64,000 bases of DNA, from NCBI GenBank assembly GCA_016617785.1, contig JADILM010000005.1, forward strand, positions 1,736,001 to 1,800,000, written 5' to 3'. The notes below the pieces were generated by a model that saw only the letters and a program-made list of their open reading frames with translations, was not told where the DNA came from and did not search any database. The position numbers and the translations under genes were made by a program. This document shows positions 47,367 through 59,085 of the stretch, piece after piece (the first letter of the stretch is position 1; every line of letters begins with the position of its first letter). Source of the stretch: Sporobolomyces roseus. Lineage: Eukaryota > Basidiomycota > Microbotryomycetes > Sporidiobolales > Sporidiobolaceae.

Positions 47367-47947
47367 ATGAGCGGCAATAACGCAAGTGAGCCTCCTCGGC
47401 AACGGCACACTCCACCGAGAGCTCCAGGCGACCCCCCATCCCCGACAGAAAGCGAATTAGGCTCAAATTCATCCTTAGCGAATAATAATCCTCAGCGGTC
47501 AACTCAGTCCGGTACTCCTTCCTCCACGACAGCTTCGACTACTTCATTCTCCGACTGGCAGCTGTTTCGAGTACCGGAACCTTCAGGCTACGGACAGAAC
47601 ACGGCGAATGAGGGAGGAGAATCGCAAGGTGCTGAAGAATCATTGCGTACGTCTGAACTCGTCTCTCCTCTGTACTCTCGAGCGAATAGCTGACTAATAT
47701 TCGGTCAATAGGGGAGATCCTGAGCAGCTGGAGGAGCGAGACACCCGAGACGAGGAGGCAGTTCGAAGCTCAAGTAGGAGGTGGAAACGAAAGAAATCCT
47801 CAAACCCATCCACCTTGGCTGACAACGGAGACTAGGCGAGACTCGGATGTTAGTGCGATGGATCTGAGTGATGGAGGAAGGAGAGTGGATCATGGTGAAG
47901 GAGAAAGTCAAACAGAGAACGAGAACGAGAGTGAAAGAATCGAATGA
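47367..47947 (+). CDS. small hypothetical disordered protein
   Basis: A two-exon frame encoding 171 residues (exons 47367-47646 and 47712-47947, canonical GTACGT..AATAG intron). The N-terminal part is Pro/Ser/Thr/Asn-rich (PPRQRHTPPRAPGDPPSPTE), then FSDWQLFRVPEPSGYG, then across the junction EESLREILSSWRSETPETRR, a short amphipathic helix. The end is polar and acidic (SQTENENESERIE). A second ATG at 47363 opens a five-codon overlapping frame in another phase. No domain recognised; disorder suggests a regulatory or adaptor role at most. Support is the clean intron and open frame only. Confidence 0.5.
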
Positions 47948-48254
47948 GTGGAATCGAAAACGGCGTTACTTTTCTACACAGTGTAACAATGGAGACTGAA
48001 TGGAGAGGGTGGATAGCCCACGAAGAAGTACGACAAAAATGAGACAGGAGAAAGCACATCGATGATGGGAGACAGAGAAACTTGAGGAAAGCATACTTCG
48101 TGAAGATTAAGAGTAGGGATAAGAGCAACAGCCGAAAAGCGGAGAAGTGAGTAACGAGTGAGATAGATAGAGAGAGAGAGTAGATGATAAGCATATGCAA
48201 AAGAAGATGAAAAAATGTAATGCGTGAAGAGTGAACGAGATGAAGGTAATGGGA
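47948..48254. other. convergent intergenic region
   Basis: 3' UTR space between the plus-strand small hypothetical gene and the minus-strand hydrolase-fold gene. A short GATA/GA repeat lies near 48163-48182. No gene seen. Confidence 0.4.
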
Positions 48255-50051
48255 TTATTGAGTAGCGATACTTGGCATGTACTTGGGTAGAGGAGGAACG
48301 TTCTTTTCCGTCGCTCGAACCGAATCGACGTTGACTGTCACACCACCCAAGTTGCCTTCTGAAAGTGAAAGTTGCGAAAGTGGTCGTGAATCCGGAGTGT
48401 ATTGATGTGCGTTCTCATGTCTAGTTGACCACCTATACTCGTTCACTCCGTCAGCGCTAATACAATCAAGGTAGAAGAGAGGAAAGTTGGACTCACTTCC
48501 ATCGTCTCAGTTTTCGTTCTCGTTGTTGAGGCGTCGAAACCGGATCCCAATCGTTCATCTCATGACACATCGGTAAGACCAACATGCATTCCTTCTCACC
48601 TCTCAACATCTCATCTAATCGTTCTTGACCATCTTTGAGTTCTTGTGGTGAGACGAGTGAGTAGGAGAGAGGGTTTCGGGCGTCTCGAGAGGAAAGTGAA
48701 GGGTCTGCAGCGATCTTGGAGAGGGTCGAAAGAGCGTCGGAGGGTGAGAGCGGAACAGGCGAGGAATCGAAGGATGGGTGTCGTTCGAGGAAAGAAGTCA
48801 TGAGGGAAATAACGAGTGGTGCGTGAGATAAAGCGAGAAGATGCGGTCCATCTGTAACGAGACGAGGGCTCAGGCTGCGTGAGGAGTGAATGAGAGAAGA
48901 TGGAGACTCACCTGATACTCGCTCGAATCGCATTTCCTTCGCAGAGCTGAAACATTTCGTGAAATCTTCGATATCCTCGATTGGGAAAGTCAAATCACGT
49001 TCTCCCTACACGTCAGAGATCATCAATGAGTAAGGCATTCGGGAGATTGCCGAGAGTAGAGTAACTAACTTGAATCATGAGGATTGGTTGAGTAATTTGA
49101 GCGAGCAGTTCAGGAGTCAGACGAGGGTGCTGTCCCATTCGAGCCAACTCATCAGTCAGACTCTTCGGCAGATGATGTGTGAGTCGAAAGAAAGACATAC
49201 GCGATGGTTCGGTACACCAGCCATCCAAATGTGTCGTCCAGCATAAGGATTGTATTTCCTCGCAACCGTTCCAATCAACCAATCTTTGATTCTAATTTGA
49301 TCTTCTCCCGGTCTCTTGTCTCCCAAAAGGAAATCCGCGATAGCTCCCAGCACCTGTATGAAGAAGAAGTCGAGTGTCAACAGCTTTCCTTGAGTAGGAA
49401 TCAGGCTAACGTCCAGGATCGAACGTACCTCGACGAATTCTTCAGATGATTCAGGTCCGAACCAACAGTCGTCGACCTCTCGAAACGCAACCTTGTTACG
49501 AGGTTCGGCAAAGAACGTTGCGACTCCAACTAGAATCAAACCGGCCACTTGTTGAGGGAACAATAACGAGAGTTTGACAGCGGCTGTATGTGAAGAGAGC
49601 TAAGTCACGATACGCAGAGAGAGACAGAGTAAAGAGGAGCTCTTTTGCATACCTTGAAAAGCTGGTCCACCTGCAGCGAATACATGTGAAGGAGGTAATT
49701 TGAGCGCTTCCTGCGAGATCGTTCACAAACTCGAGTCAGCCCTCCAATGCTTCGACTCCTCGCCAGTCTCGAGCCCGATGAGGAACTCACCATTGCGAAA
49801 GCGATATCTGCAGCCGAACACCAATAGTCCCACTCTGCAACCACTGGATTCTTTGTTCTCCCGTGACTCCTCAATTCCAACAGAGTCAGGTTATAACTGG
49901 ACTGTAACGCTTCGACGTAAGGTTCCAGTGCAAAGATGTTTGTCCAGGAGGGAGCTAAGAGGACTAGTGAAGGTTTCGAAGAGTAGTCGTGTGGAGAGTG
50001 AGGCTGCTCGTAGTAGAGCTCTACTGAGCCTGGTAAGGAAACGTAAGGCAT
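48255..50051 (-). CDS. alpha/beta-hydrolase-fold protein lacking the nucleophile serine
   Basis: About 450 residues in eight or so exons. The start at 50051 gives MPYVSLPGSVELYYEQPHSP, the usual first strands (PSLVLLAPSWTNIFALEPYV; NLTLLELRSHGRTKNPVV) and a normal strand-helix after the elbow (LLFPQQVAGLILVGVATFF). The nucleophile elbow itself, normally GXSXG, reads HVFAAGGPAFQAAVKLS, so the Ser position is Gly. The acid (GERDLTFPIEDIEDF) and base (DGPHLLALSHAPLVISLM) positions look retained. The C-terminus has an extra helical, Ser-rich segment and ends PPLPKYMPSIATQ. I infer a non-hydrolytic fold member acting as a binding protein, or one using another mechanism. A sequencing change cannot be excluded, but the exon is otherwise clean. 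Confidence 0.75.
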
Positions 50052-50831
50052 TCTTTGAGAGGGAGAGAAGGAGGGAGAGAGATGGACGAAGTGGGGCGAG
50101 AGTGGAGGGGTTGGGGAGAAAAAGGAAGCTAAGGTGGAGATTAGCTCGAATTGATAGTTTGAAGAGCTATTTGTTCGCCTGATGAGTTGTGGCGAGTAGG
50201 CGATAGTAAAGCAGAAAGAAGCTAGTCGAGTTGGAGGAGAGTGAGAAGAGGGAAATCGGTGTTCTTTTACAGTACGACTGGCGAATGTTCGATCACAATT
50301 TTCGAATCCTCTTTCCGAAACAAGCATTTCGCAAAAAAAAGGTCAAAAGAGATCTGGATTCCACTGCGACTTGCCTGGCTTTGACAAAGCATTGAGGCGC
50401 GCTTTCCGAACGCTTTCGTATTCAATTATGCCGCTCACTGTTCTCGACCTCGAACGAAGAAGAAGTCATTTTTCGTGGAAGTCGAGCAAGATTGATTCGA
50501 TCACTCTTTCCAATGTGATCAGCCTTTATACTCTTACAGTGTCGGCATTAGACTGTCGATCCCAGAAGGTTGAAGCGAGGATGAGGAAGGACTTTTGACT
50601 TCAAAATCTCGCTCGTCTTTCTTGGGGCTTGTCTCTCGTTGGTACCGTAGAGATCGCACACATGCAGATCTACCTTGACTAACCTAGCCACGATAAGTAT
50701 TCTCTCGTCGATCACGAAAGAACAACAGATCGTCGTCGTTACTTTGGAAAAAGGAACAAAAAAATCGATTCTCTTCTTACAACATGGCAGAGGTCAAAGC
50801 GAAAACTTCATCGTACGACTCGTAACAAGCT
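50052..50831. other. 780-bp intergenic region
   Basis: It separates the promoter side of the hydrolase-fold gene from the 3' end of DDI1, both minus strand. Open frames (for example 50371-50598 plus) show no homology I recognise. No RNA genes or repeats seen. Confidence 0.4.
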
Positions 50832-52643
50832 TTATTGTGAGAAGAGTAGACTAGCAGCCAACTCAGTGTTACCTCCCGTACTATCCAACAACTTGATCGC
50901 TTCCTCTCTTCCAACTCCCAATCCAATCAAAGCTTGTATCGATTCTTCTGAATGTTTCGTCATTGAGGGTGGTTCGTATGAACGGGCTCGTTTCGCTTGT
51001 GGTCGTGAAGGATCTGAGGAAGAAGGGTTTGAACTGAGTGTGTTGCCGGAACCTGGGAAAGGAGTTGCTGAGGAGGAAGAGGAGGAAGCGGTGGGATTTG
51101 AGCCAGATGCCGAGGCTGAAGTCGAGGAAGGGGTGATGCCAGGGATCTCATTCGTACTGATGATGTTTCCGTTCCTGCGAGGAAAGCGGAAGTTAGTTGA
51201 AGGGCAAGTGAGATCGAAAAAGCAAAATACTCACTCGTCAACTTCGATAGGTGCGAATTGTCCTTTGGGTAGCTCATGTTCTGCGAGGAAAGGCACCTTC
51301 TTCCCTTGAATGACGAGAGCATCTTGAGAGAGATCGATACAAGCTTGATGGCGTTTCAGCATGTCCAATCCAAACAACAAATCGATATCTTTACCCTACG
51401 GTCCCAGACTTCATCCCTAGTCAGTTCCAAGCAGTAGACTAGAGACGAGCTGGGAGACGTACCTCGAGAATAGTGAAACTGCATTGTAAGAATAGATCGT
51501 TCCCCATCTTCATTTGAGCAGAATGAACCCTTCCGAGAATCTTTGCAGTTCCAACCCCTCTCGCCATCCCAGCAAAACGTTTATCCATCAATCTCATAAT
51601 CCCGCAACGTTCGGCACATTCAGGTGACACTGTATTTCCACCGATTCTCCCCAGTCAAAAGAATGCTCAAGTTACTAGAGAAGAGAAAAGGAAAAGCGTA
51701 CTGATAGTAGATTGAGCACCCGAATCGACAAACGCTTTCACCGGTACTCCATTCACTTCAGTATTGACGTAAAGCATATGAACTTGACCGAAACTTTCCG
51801 GCATCTGTTCCATCGCTTGTTCCATATTCTCTAAAACTGCTTCCTGTCTGATCGCCTCTTCGATCTTCTTCTGAGCTTCGATATTGAATGGATCAGAGTT
51901 GAGTAGGGCAGATTCATGTTGTTGTTGCAAGCGGGCGGATTCTTGCATCGATGCCATTTGGTGCAAGAATTCACGGAATTTGACGGGATCGTTCTCGGCT
52001 GCTGCTGCAAAGTCGGGTTGTTGCTATATACAAGGGAGATAAATGAGCTAAACAGGTCAAGAATAGGGAGACTGAATGGAAAAGGGAACTCACAGATCGA
52101 AGTTGAGCCATCAATTGAGGGTTTCCCAGTAATTGCCTCCTCATCACTTCTGAATCCTCATCGACGTTTCTGTATCATGATATCCGTCAGTCAAACTGAT
52201 CTTCAACACTCTCGAGAGAAGTGCAGAGGACCTTCGACTGACCTTCCAGCGACACCTTGCGAAGACGATGAAGGTGTAGGTTCACTCGATTTCTGTCTCA
52301 ACAAAAGCATATCGCCGGATTTGATTCCATAAGACTGCGCTCAGCCAATCTCCCTACATTAGCTCTAGGAAGAAGTAGTGCGAGATGGAGTGGAACGCAC
52401 CTCTAGCGAATCCTTCTGATTAGTCAAATGTCTCCCTGAGAAGAACAACAATTGATCTGCTACTGGAATTCCAGACTATCCTTTCCCTCTCCTATTAGCT
52501 AAGGACGAGTAGAGAGGGAAGGAAAAGAGAGAGGAGGAACTTACGTCCGCTTCGAGTAAAGCAGCCAAAGTTTCAATCTCCATCTCTCCTGAAATATCTA
52601 GGTTGAACGTGTTACCATCCTCGGTCGCTACTGTGAGAAGCAT
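50832..52643 (-). CDS. DDI1: DNA-damage-inducible protein 1, ubiquitin shuttle/protease
   Basis: A proteasome shuttle with a retropepsin-like aspartic protease that cleaves heavily ubiquitinated substrates. Domains in order: UBL from the start at 52643 ([55 protein letters not shown]); the helical HDD region ([37 protein letters not shown]); the protease with [16 protein letters not shown] (catalytic Asp in DSGA), then [20 protein letters not shown] and [20 protein letters not shown]; and a C-terminal UBA ([20 protein letters not shown], then [10 protein letters not shown]). About 450 residues in eight or so exons. All three functional domains are present, which not all fungi retain. The linker before the UBA is Ser/Pro-rich. 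Confidence 0.93.
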
Positions 52644-52957
52644 GATTTGGTTTTGAGGGTTGGTGGCGAGTTGAAGGGAAAGAAAGGAGGGGAAAGTTGA
52701 GAGACCAAAGTGGGGAGGGGATAGAGCAATTAGAGAGTGATTGCGCGTCTGGTGAGCTTGCTTAGAGTCTCGGAGTGTAGCTGATCAAGCTGGAGAGAAG
52801 ACAGAAGTGAATGGAAGGTAGTCGAACAACGAATGATTCATCGATCTCGCTTCGCAAGCGCACAACTTTTTCATTTCTCTCTCAATCTCTCTCTTACTCT
52901 CTCAGGGAAACTTAGAGTGAGAATTATGATATTGTAGCAAGATGATCTACGAAATTA
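52644..52957. other. intergenic between DDI1 and the membrane-protein gene
   Basis: 314 bp on the promoter side of DDI1, abutting the 3' end of the membrane-protein gene. No feature recognised. Confidence 0.4.
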
Positions 52958-53984
52958 TCAGAGGACTTTTTGTTTCGCCGCTACCCTGAGCGATTTCGCA
53001 ATTTCGAATCCAAAGATGAAACTCAATGCGATACTGCAGTTTACAAGGGATGAGTCAGCTCGATCGCGGAGAGAGAGAGGTCAAGGAGAGGACTGACGGT
53101 ACGACGAGCCAGAATCCATTCGGGAGTGCGAAGAGGAGCCACCAATCTCGAGAGGTGTTGTGACCGCTACGAAATGAGAAACGGCAGTGTCAGTGCCGGG
53201 AACGTCAGGATCGTGAGATTCGATGTCGAACATAGGAGTCAAAGGGATGAGAGGGAGTCGGAGACTCACGTAGCTGCCCAACCCGATTGCTATTCATTTT
53301 AACAAAAAAACACAAAACTCGTCAGTACGTCTACTTCTGCTGTCTTCTCGCTGTCCGTTCTCAAGGATGATACAGAGAGTATTGACATACCTGATCGATC
53401 AACCAATACAAGATAGTTTTAGCAGCAGTCATGATAACCGCTGAAAATCCAACCAAAATCGCAACTGGTGACCTCTTCCAACTTGCGAAAAGGAATCCAA
53501 CGTTCAAAATCGATTCAATCACATTCATATAAGCTGTTGTCATTTCGATTGGATCAGTTCGAGAGCTCATAAGGGGATAGAGGGAGGTTTGCGAACTTTG
53601 AGCAGAAGTGAATCCTTCTTTCCTTGCGAAGTATGAGGGTGAATACACCAAATCGACTTTCTCATACAACGCATAAGGTCTGTAATAGTATCATGCATCG
53701 GAAAACGCGTTAGCTTCGACAGGTTTCCCCTCTTTTTGAAGCAGCAATGGGAACTTACGACCAGAAATGATGGAGGTCTCCACCGAAGAATGATCTAGGT
53801 CTGTTCAATACGAATCCTATATCCCAAGCTACCAGAATCGTCGAGATCTGCTTCCCAGAAACGCGTTAGTCTTGTTTTTGAGATGAGAGAAGGAGAGGGG
53901 AGAACTGACGAGGAACCAACAGTTTACCCAGGTAGGAGGTCGATAGATCGCTGAACGAGCTGATGCGGGTGTTGGCTTGAGCAT
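52958..53984 (-). CDS. small multi-pass membrane protein, EXPERA/EBP-like
   Basis: About 190 residues in six exons with four or five membrane segments. The start at 53984 gives MLKPTPASARSAIYRPPTWV, then NCWFLVSSISTILVAWDIGF. DLHHFWS and PYALYEKVDLVYSPSYF follow, then LNVIESILNVGFLFASWKRS, VAILVGFSAVIMTAAKTILY and WLIDQ. A 20-nt microexon (53270-53289) encodes the QSGWAA link to GHNTSRDWWLLFALPNGFWL. After the last intron it reads VPIALSFIFGFEIAKSLRVA, ending at the TGA 52958-52960. The pattern (aromatic, Trp-rich TMs, a GHN...W..FALPNG block) recalls the fungal EXPERA/emopamil-binding-like group, but catalytic residues for sterol isomerisation are not evident. The frame stays open upstream to 54389, which I take as leader. 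Confidence 0.65.
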
Positions 53985-54871
53985 GTTGTGAGAGAGAGGT
54001 GAAGGGGAGAAAAAGGAGAGGAATCGTTCGATTTTCTCGGATACGCTAACTTGAGGAGCGGGGATGTTTTTGCTGACGTGTTCTTTGGGGGAAGTGAGCG
54101 AGTCTACAGTACGAAGGAACTCGAGAGCCCGAGTGAGTATCAAGAAAGAACCCGGAGGGGTCCGACGCTTCGAAAAGAATTCTTGCGAAATTCGAACAGG
54201 GCGAGCAGTCTCCTGCTGCGTCCCTTGATGGCCTTGAACTCCTTCAAGACGATTGCAATCGTCGACGATCGTCGATGCAGGAATCATAGCTGAGCCCGGA
54301 TGATGTCGATGAGGAATGAGACGTCGAAAGCAATTCCTAAGTTTCTTCGGCTCGAGTGTTGACCTTGAGAAACGCAGTAAGGCGAGCAAGACACCTCGCT
54401 CAAGCTCTAATAGCTCGGAGAGGGAGCCAAACAGGCCCTCGCGACGATGTACAGGGAGTTGCGTCGGACTAGAAGTTGAGACGAAATCGAAAGTCCTGGC
54501 TCTTTCACTTTTGCTTCGCCCTCTCGGAACCCTGTCGAGCTCATCCTACTCGAGCTAGTATCATACAGAGCTGAGCAGGTCGAGCTACTCTCGTGGCCGC
54601 CGGATCGAGACGGAACCTTGGGATTGTTGCTTCGCAACGAAAGCATGATAATTTCTCCGAGACGGTTCTTCGGAAGCTTCGCGGCAGCTCCCCCTTCAAG
54701 ATTCGCTCTACTCATTCAGTAAGTCGTAAAGCCTAAGTCAGACCCAAAATTAGGCCTTAATCGTCCGCGTTCGCTGATGCTGAATTTCACCTTACGTTTG
54801 TGCGAATAGAAAATTCTCGAAACACGGCGAAACTTTTTGATCGGCTCTTTCCCTCCCCATCGCACCTCGCC
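53985..54871. other. divergent intergenic region
   Basis: It lies between the minus-strand membrane-protein gene and plus-strand MDJ1 and should contain both promoters. A 102-codon minus frame at 54407-54715 (MSRANLEGGAAAKLPKNRLG) could be a small protein but has no supporting motif. The membrane-protein reading frame is open through 53985-54389. Confidence 0.4.
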
Positions 54872-57120
54872 ATGGCGCCTCGACCACCAGCTCTACTGCA
54901 TCTAGCAGCGACTGCTCCATCATGCGTTTGCAGGCCGGCGATCCCACTCGTTCGAAAAACTTCTCCCTCTTCCTCATCAACTTCAACTGCTCCATCGACA
55001 TCCCGATTCAGTAGCACTTTCGCACATAGACAGAGACAGAAAGGGAGTTTACTGAATGCTACCCCAAATCCGAATAGTAGCAAGCGGACTGTAGGAGAGG
55101 TAAGTCCAGTTGATCTCATCGAAAATTTATGGGATCGGAATAGAGCTGATCGGTACTTATTGAGTGCACAGAGGAGCTTCGGAAGTACTAGTAGGGCGTT
55201 GGCGAAGAACCCCTATCAGGTTTTGGGAGTTGGTAAAGACGCTTCTTCATCCGAAATCAAGAAGAATTACTATCAAGTGCGTTGCGTGGTTGCTCCAGCT
55301 CTATACGACACAACTGACCGGTCATGTTCTGATTAGCTCGCCAAGAAGTATCATCCCGATTCGAGTAAAGAGAAAGGTGCGAAGGAAAAGTTCGTCGAAA
55401 TTCAGGAAGCCTACGATGTTAGTACTCCCTTCACTCTCCTTGCACGATCTGACAGGGCTGATAAAGCTGGCATGAGTAGGTTCTATCTGACGACAAGAAA
55501 CGAGCCGATTTCGATCGTTTCGGTTCTGCCTCTCAACAACCTGGATTCGATTCCGATGCCTACGCCCGAGCGACTTCATCTTTCGGTGGAGCAGGATTCG
55601 GTGACTTCTTCGGTGGAGGAGGTGGTGGAGGAGGAGGAGCTGGACCAGACATCTTCGAGTCGTTATTCGGAGCTTTCGGTCGAGGCGGTTCAGCAGGTCC
55701 TCGTCAATCCGCACCGATAGGAGACGATATCGAGATCTCTCTTTCGATTCCCTTCATCGACGCTGCGAAAGGATCTTCGAGAACGGTTGCCATCTCTCCA
55801 GTCGTCGATTGTCACACCTGCAAAGGAAACGGAATGAAGGAAGGAATGAAGAAGACGACTTGCGGTTCTTGCGGAGGAACGGGAACTAGGACATTCACTA
55901 TTCAATCTGGATTCCAGATGGCTAGTACATGTGCTTCGTGCGGTGGATCAGGATCAGTCGCTCCTCCAGGATCGAATTGTGGAACTTGTGCCGGGGTCGG
56001 GAAAGTGAGGGAGAGGAGGACGGTCGAAGTCAAGATTCCTCCTGGTGTCGACGATGGAATGAAGATTAGGATCGATGGAAAGGGAGACGCACCTCTGGGT
56101 GGAAAGGGTCGAACAGGAGATCTCTTCGTCAGAGTCAATGTCATTCCTTCGAAGACTTTCACTCGTCAAGGTTCAAACATCTATCAAAACGTTTCGGTTC
56201 CTTTCTACACTGCTATCCTCGGTGGCAAGGCACCCGTCAAGACCCTCGATCGAGATGTAGAGGTGAGGGTACCGGGAGGAACTCAACCTGGAGAAGAGAT
56301 GGTTTTGAGAGGAAAGGGTGTCAAGAAGCTTTACAAGGATGAACATGGTGATTTGGTCGTACGATTCAACGTATCGATGCCTCGGTATGTCACTCCATTT
56401 CTTTTCTCTTCACGCACTGGCTCACTCATGCCCAACTTTTCGACAGTTCCCTCACTGCTGCTCAACGACGAATCCTCGAACAATACGTCGCCGAGACTCA
56501 GATCCCCGGTTCGACCTCCAACTACCCTTCCTCATCCCCTTCTTCTGCACCTCGACCTCCTCCATCCGATCCTTCACCTAAAACCGATTCTCCCGAAACT
56601 CCTCCCGCTTCTTCCCCTAATGTCGATGCTCCTGGTTTCACTCAACAAGCTAGACCTCCTCCTACAGACGGCGCTCACAGTGAGCCTTACTTTTCACTGT
56701 CTCTTGCTCAACCCGATTCTAACGGTTCCTCTCTTGCTCGTCCAGAATCGACTTGGTGGAATACAATGGACAACGACATAACATCGACCAAGCGACCTGA
56801 AACCCCTCCTTCTACTTCCGCTCCTCCTCCGCCTACCTCTGAAGCACCTCCTCAACCCTCTCCCGCCGCGAAGGAAGGATCGAAAGAGGAAGATCATACT
56901 TTGTTAGGAGATCTCTGGAAAGGTGCGAAGCGATTCTTCGGTTCTTTGGACGACAAGTCTCGCAAGTAGAAACTGATCGATTGGGATACGAGTGATCTTA
57001 ACAGCTGGAAAAGAAAAAGTTGAGAAAGCCGAAGAGAAAGTGAAAGAAGCTTTGGGTTGCGACAAGGAGAAAGAACAGGAGAAGAAGAAGGTAGAGGAGG
57101 AGAAGGAGAAAAAGATTTAA
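54872..57120 (+). CDS. MDJ1: mitochondrial DnaJ co-chaperone MDJ1
   Basis: A type I Hsp40 of the mitochondrial matrix that stimulates Ssc1 (mtHsp70). The start at 54872 gives an Ala/Arg/Ser-rich presequence (MAPRPPALLHLAATAPSCVC). The J domain NPYQVLGVGKDASSSEIKKN, YYQLAKKYHPDSS has the HPD triad, followed by a Gly/Phe-rich stretch. Four CXXCXGXG zinc repeats follow (CHTCKGNG, CGSCGGTG, CASCGGSG, CGTCAGVG). Then come the C-terminal peptide-binding domains (VEVKIPPGVDDGMKIRIDGK; VEVRVPGGTQPGEEMVLRGK) and a Pro/Ser-rich tail. The final exon is best joined by a GC-AG intron (56962-57004, donor GCAAGT), giving a charged helix ALGCDKEKEQEKKKVEEEK to the TAA at 57118-57120. Without that splice the protein stops at 56969. 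About 600 residues, seven or eight exons. Confidence 0.9.
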
Positions 57121-57336
57121 AGGGAGTTCTGTAAATAGTCATCATCACCTCTCAACCGATATCGTTTTTTTGAACCTTAGATTCGCTACCTTATCACCCT
57201 CGTCTTGTAGCTCATCCTCTACTCTCCCATCTCAACCACCCGCAATTGCATCAAAGATCGTTTCGTCATTTCACTCTCGATGGACAAGCTGAGAGGACAA
57301 TAATTGAATCCATTTGGCATCATTCCCAACTCGAGT

Positions 57337-58628
57337 TCACTTGTGATATCTTTCCATCAATTTCTTCGCCAGCCTGATCCCTATCAACGCCATCTCACCA
57401 CTCGTTTCCCCTCTCTCGATCTTTTGCTCAACCATCTTCATCCCAACTGATCCTTTCACGGTACCCCAGTTCTCGACGACGTACTCCAGCGCGACAGCCT
57501 GGATCGCGGGATAGGCGCATGATGCATCGGTGTAGAGCTCGAAGACGGCGCCTGCGGGTGCGAGCTGTTCCCCGAATTTTGAAAGAGCGAGAGTTGAAAG
57601 GCCGGAGAGCTCTAGGAGGTGGGCGAGACGATAGACAGATTTGGGGGAGACTGGGATAGGGAGACCTGATGTCTGGCCCAACTTGAGCTTTACGATGACA
57701 GCAGCACGATTCGAGGAGAAGAGAGGGCCGACGGGAGCGAAGAATGTCGAGCGGAGGGGAGCGAAGGAGATGTGGCGGGTAGTGATCCAGAGAAGTACAG
57801 CGAGGTAGGTCGAGTACGCAGTGTCGACAACCCTGATCGTTCTGTAAGAGAAGGCTTGGAGATTATCAGCTTCTTTCTTCCTTCCCTCCTCGGGCTTCGG
57901 TTTGACGTAGTGACCCTCGTCCGTCTCCTCATCCGAATCATCGTAGGTGTACGCCGGAAGTACTGCTTCTGCGACAGAGCTTTTTGACGAAGGACATGAA
58001 GAAGATTCGGCAAAGTCGGAGGATAGCAAAGTTGCGAAGTAAGGAGAAGCGGTTCGGAGAGTGTCCTCGTTTGACCAGAGGCGTTGACGAGTACGAGGGA
58101 AGTAGAAGCAGACGTTGCTGGGCTGAAGAGCACGGAGAGACGCTGCGAGATTGATGTGATCAGCTACAATCAGAAGGGATCTAGAGAAAAGAAGATTGAC
58201 TAACTTGCGAAATGAGATGCAATCAAGTCATTTCCTTCTCGTTGGGACTCGCCAATCCCGTAGATGTTGATCGTGATACGCGCTGACGCCGAGATCGAGG
58301 GAAGGGCAGGGCTGTCCAGCGATGCTTGGGGCACGAAGGGGAAGAAAGGCGCATTCAAAGGTATCGTCCATTCCTGCTCGGTATTGTCAGGACCGCCGCT
58401 GATCTTGATTACTCCTCCAGATATCTTGAGCGGCTCGAAAGACGTCCCTCCGAGTCCCCAATCGAGGCAGAACCGTCTCTTGTTCCGATCGCTACTGAGG
58501 CGAAGATCCAGGCGTTCGAGCTTGTCGCATTTGACCAGCTCGTAATTTGGCCCGTACGTGTTGACATTGTACGCCTCGTAGTGATACTTGTACAGCTGTG
58601 AAAAGACTTGTGTGTGCTCGATCATCAT
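57337..58628 (-). CDS. BTB/POZ-domain protein
   Basis: About 400 residues in two main exons. The N-terminal half is a beta-rich MATH-like region (YGPNYELVKCDKLERLDLRL; LKISGGVIKISGGPDNTEQ; ARITINIYGIGESQ). The BTB core follows: FYFPRTRQRLWSNEDTLRTA, SPYFATLLSSDF, an acidic insert (YDDSDEETDEGHY), then RTIRVVDTAYSTYLAVLLWI TTRHISFAPL and RLAHLLELSGLSTLALSKFG, ending AKKLMERYHK. Such fungal MATH/BTB proteins are candidate substrate adaptors for Cullin-3 ligases. The start is uncertain: ATG 58628 is the first in-frame ATG of this exon, but it sits where an intron (GTATGATG..TTTTCACAG) could instead join an upstream exon near 58640-58675 (VDIRHLQLE). The phase of the next exon upstream could not be reconciled. 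Confidence 0.7.
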
Positions 58629-59085
58629 ACCTCAAGTTGTAAATGTCGAATGTCGACCTCGTTGGGTACTAGAGAGACCAGGTAGCTGATCAGCTACTCA
58701 TCGATAAACAGTTGCATTCGGCTCACAAGCTGTAGGCGGTTCAAGCGAGGGAATGAGCGAGATTTGAGGACGTTGAACAGCCCTGTCGAATCGTCCGAGG
58801 CCGAGGATCTTGCGAGGGGCCCTACGTCTAGATAGTGAAGACTGTAGTTGACGAGCGAGAACCGAAGATGAGGAGCAAAAGCGTGAAGTGGAGGAAAGAA
58901 AGAGCTCCTGGCGCGCTCTGCAAAATTTCTCAAGTCGATGAACGAAAATCAAAGTTGTGAATACAACAATTGCTAGAGGAGGGGTAACGATACAGATCTA
59001 TAGAGAGAAAGCTACACTGATAAGGGGTATCATACTACTGCTTGAAGAAACCCAATGAAATAAAGCTACAACATTTTCCCTTCAC
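58629..59085. other. leader of the BTB gene and 3' flank of the transporter-GT gene
   Basis: It probably includes one or two 5' exons of the BTB gene (candidate coding at 58640-58675 and 58735-58933, minus strand). The frames do not join with standard splice sites. The remainder is the 3' flank of the transporter-glycosyltransferase gene. Confidence 0.4.

Noticed and set aside
54407..54715. 102-codon minus-strand frame starting MSRANLEGGAAAKLPK as a small gene
   Set aside because: No domain, no splice support and it lies in a divergent promoter region; kept only as a remark.
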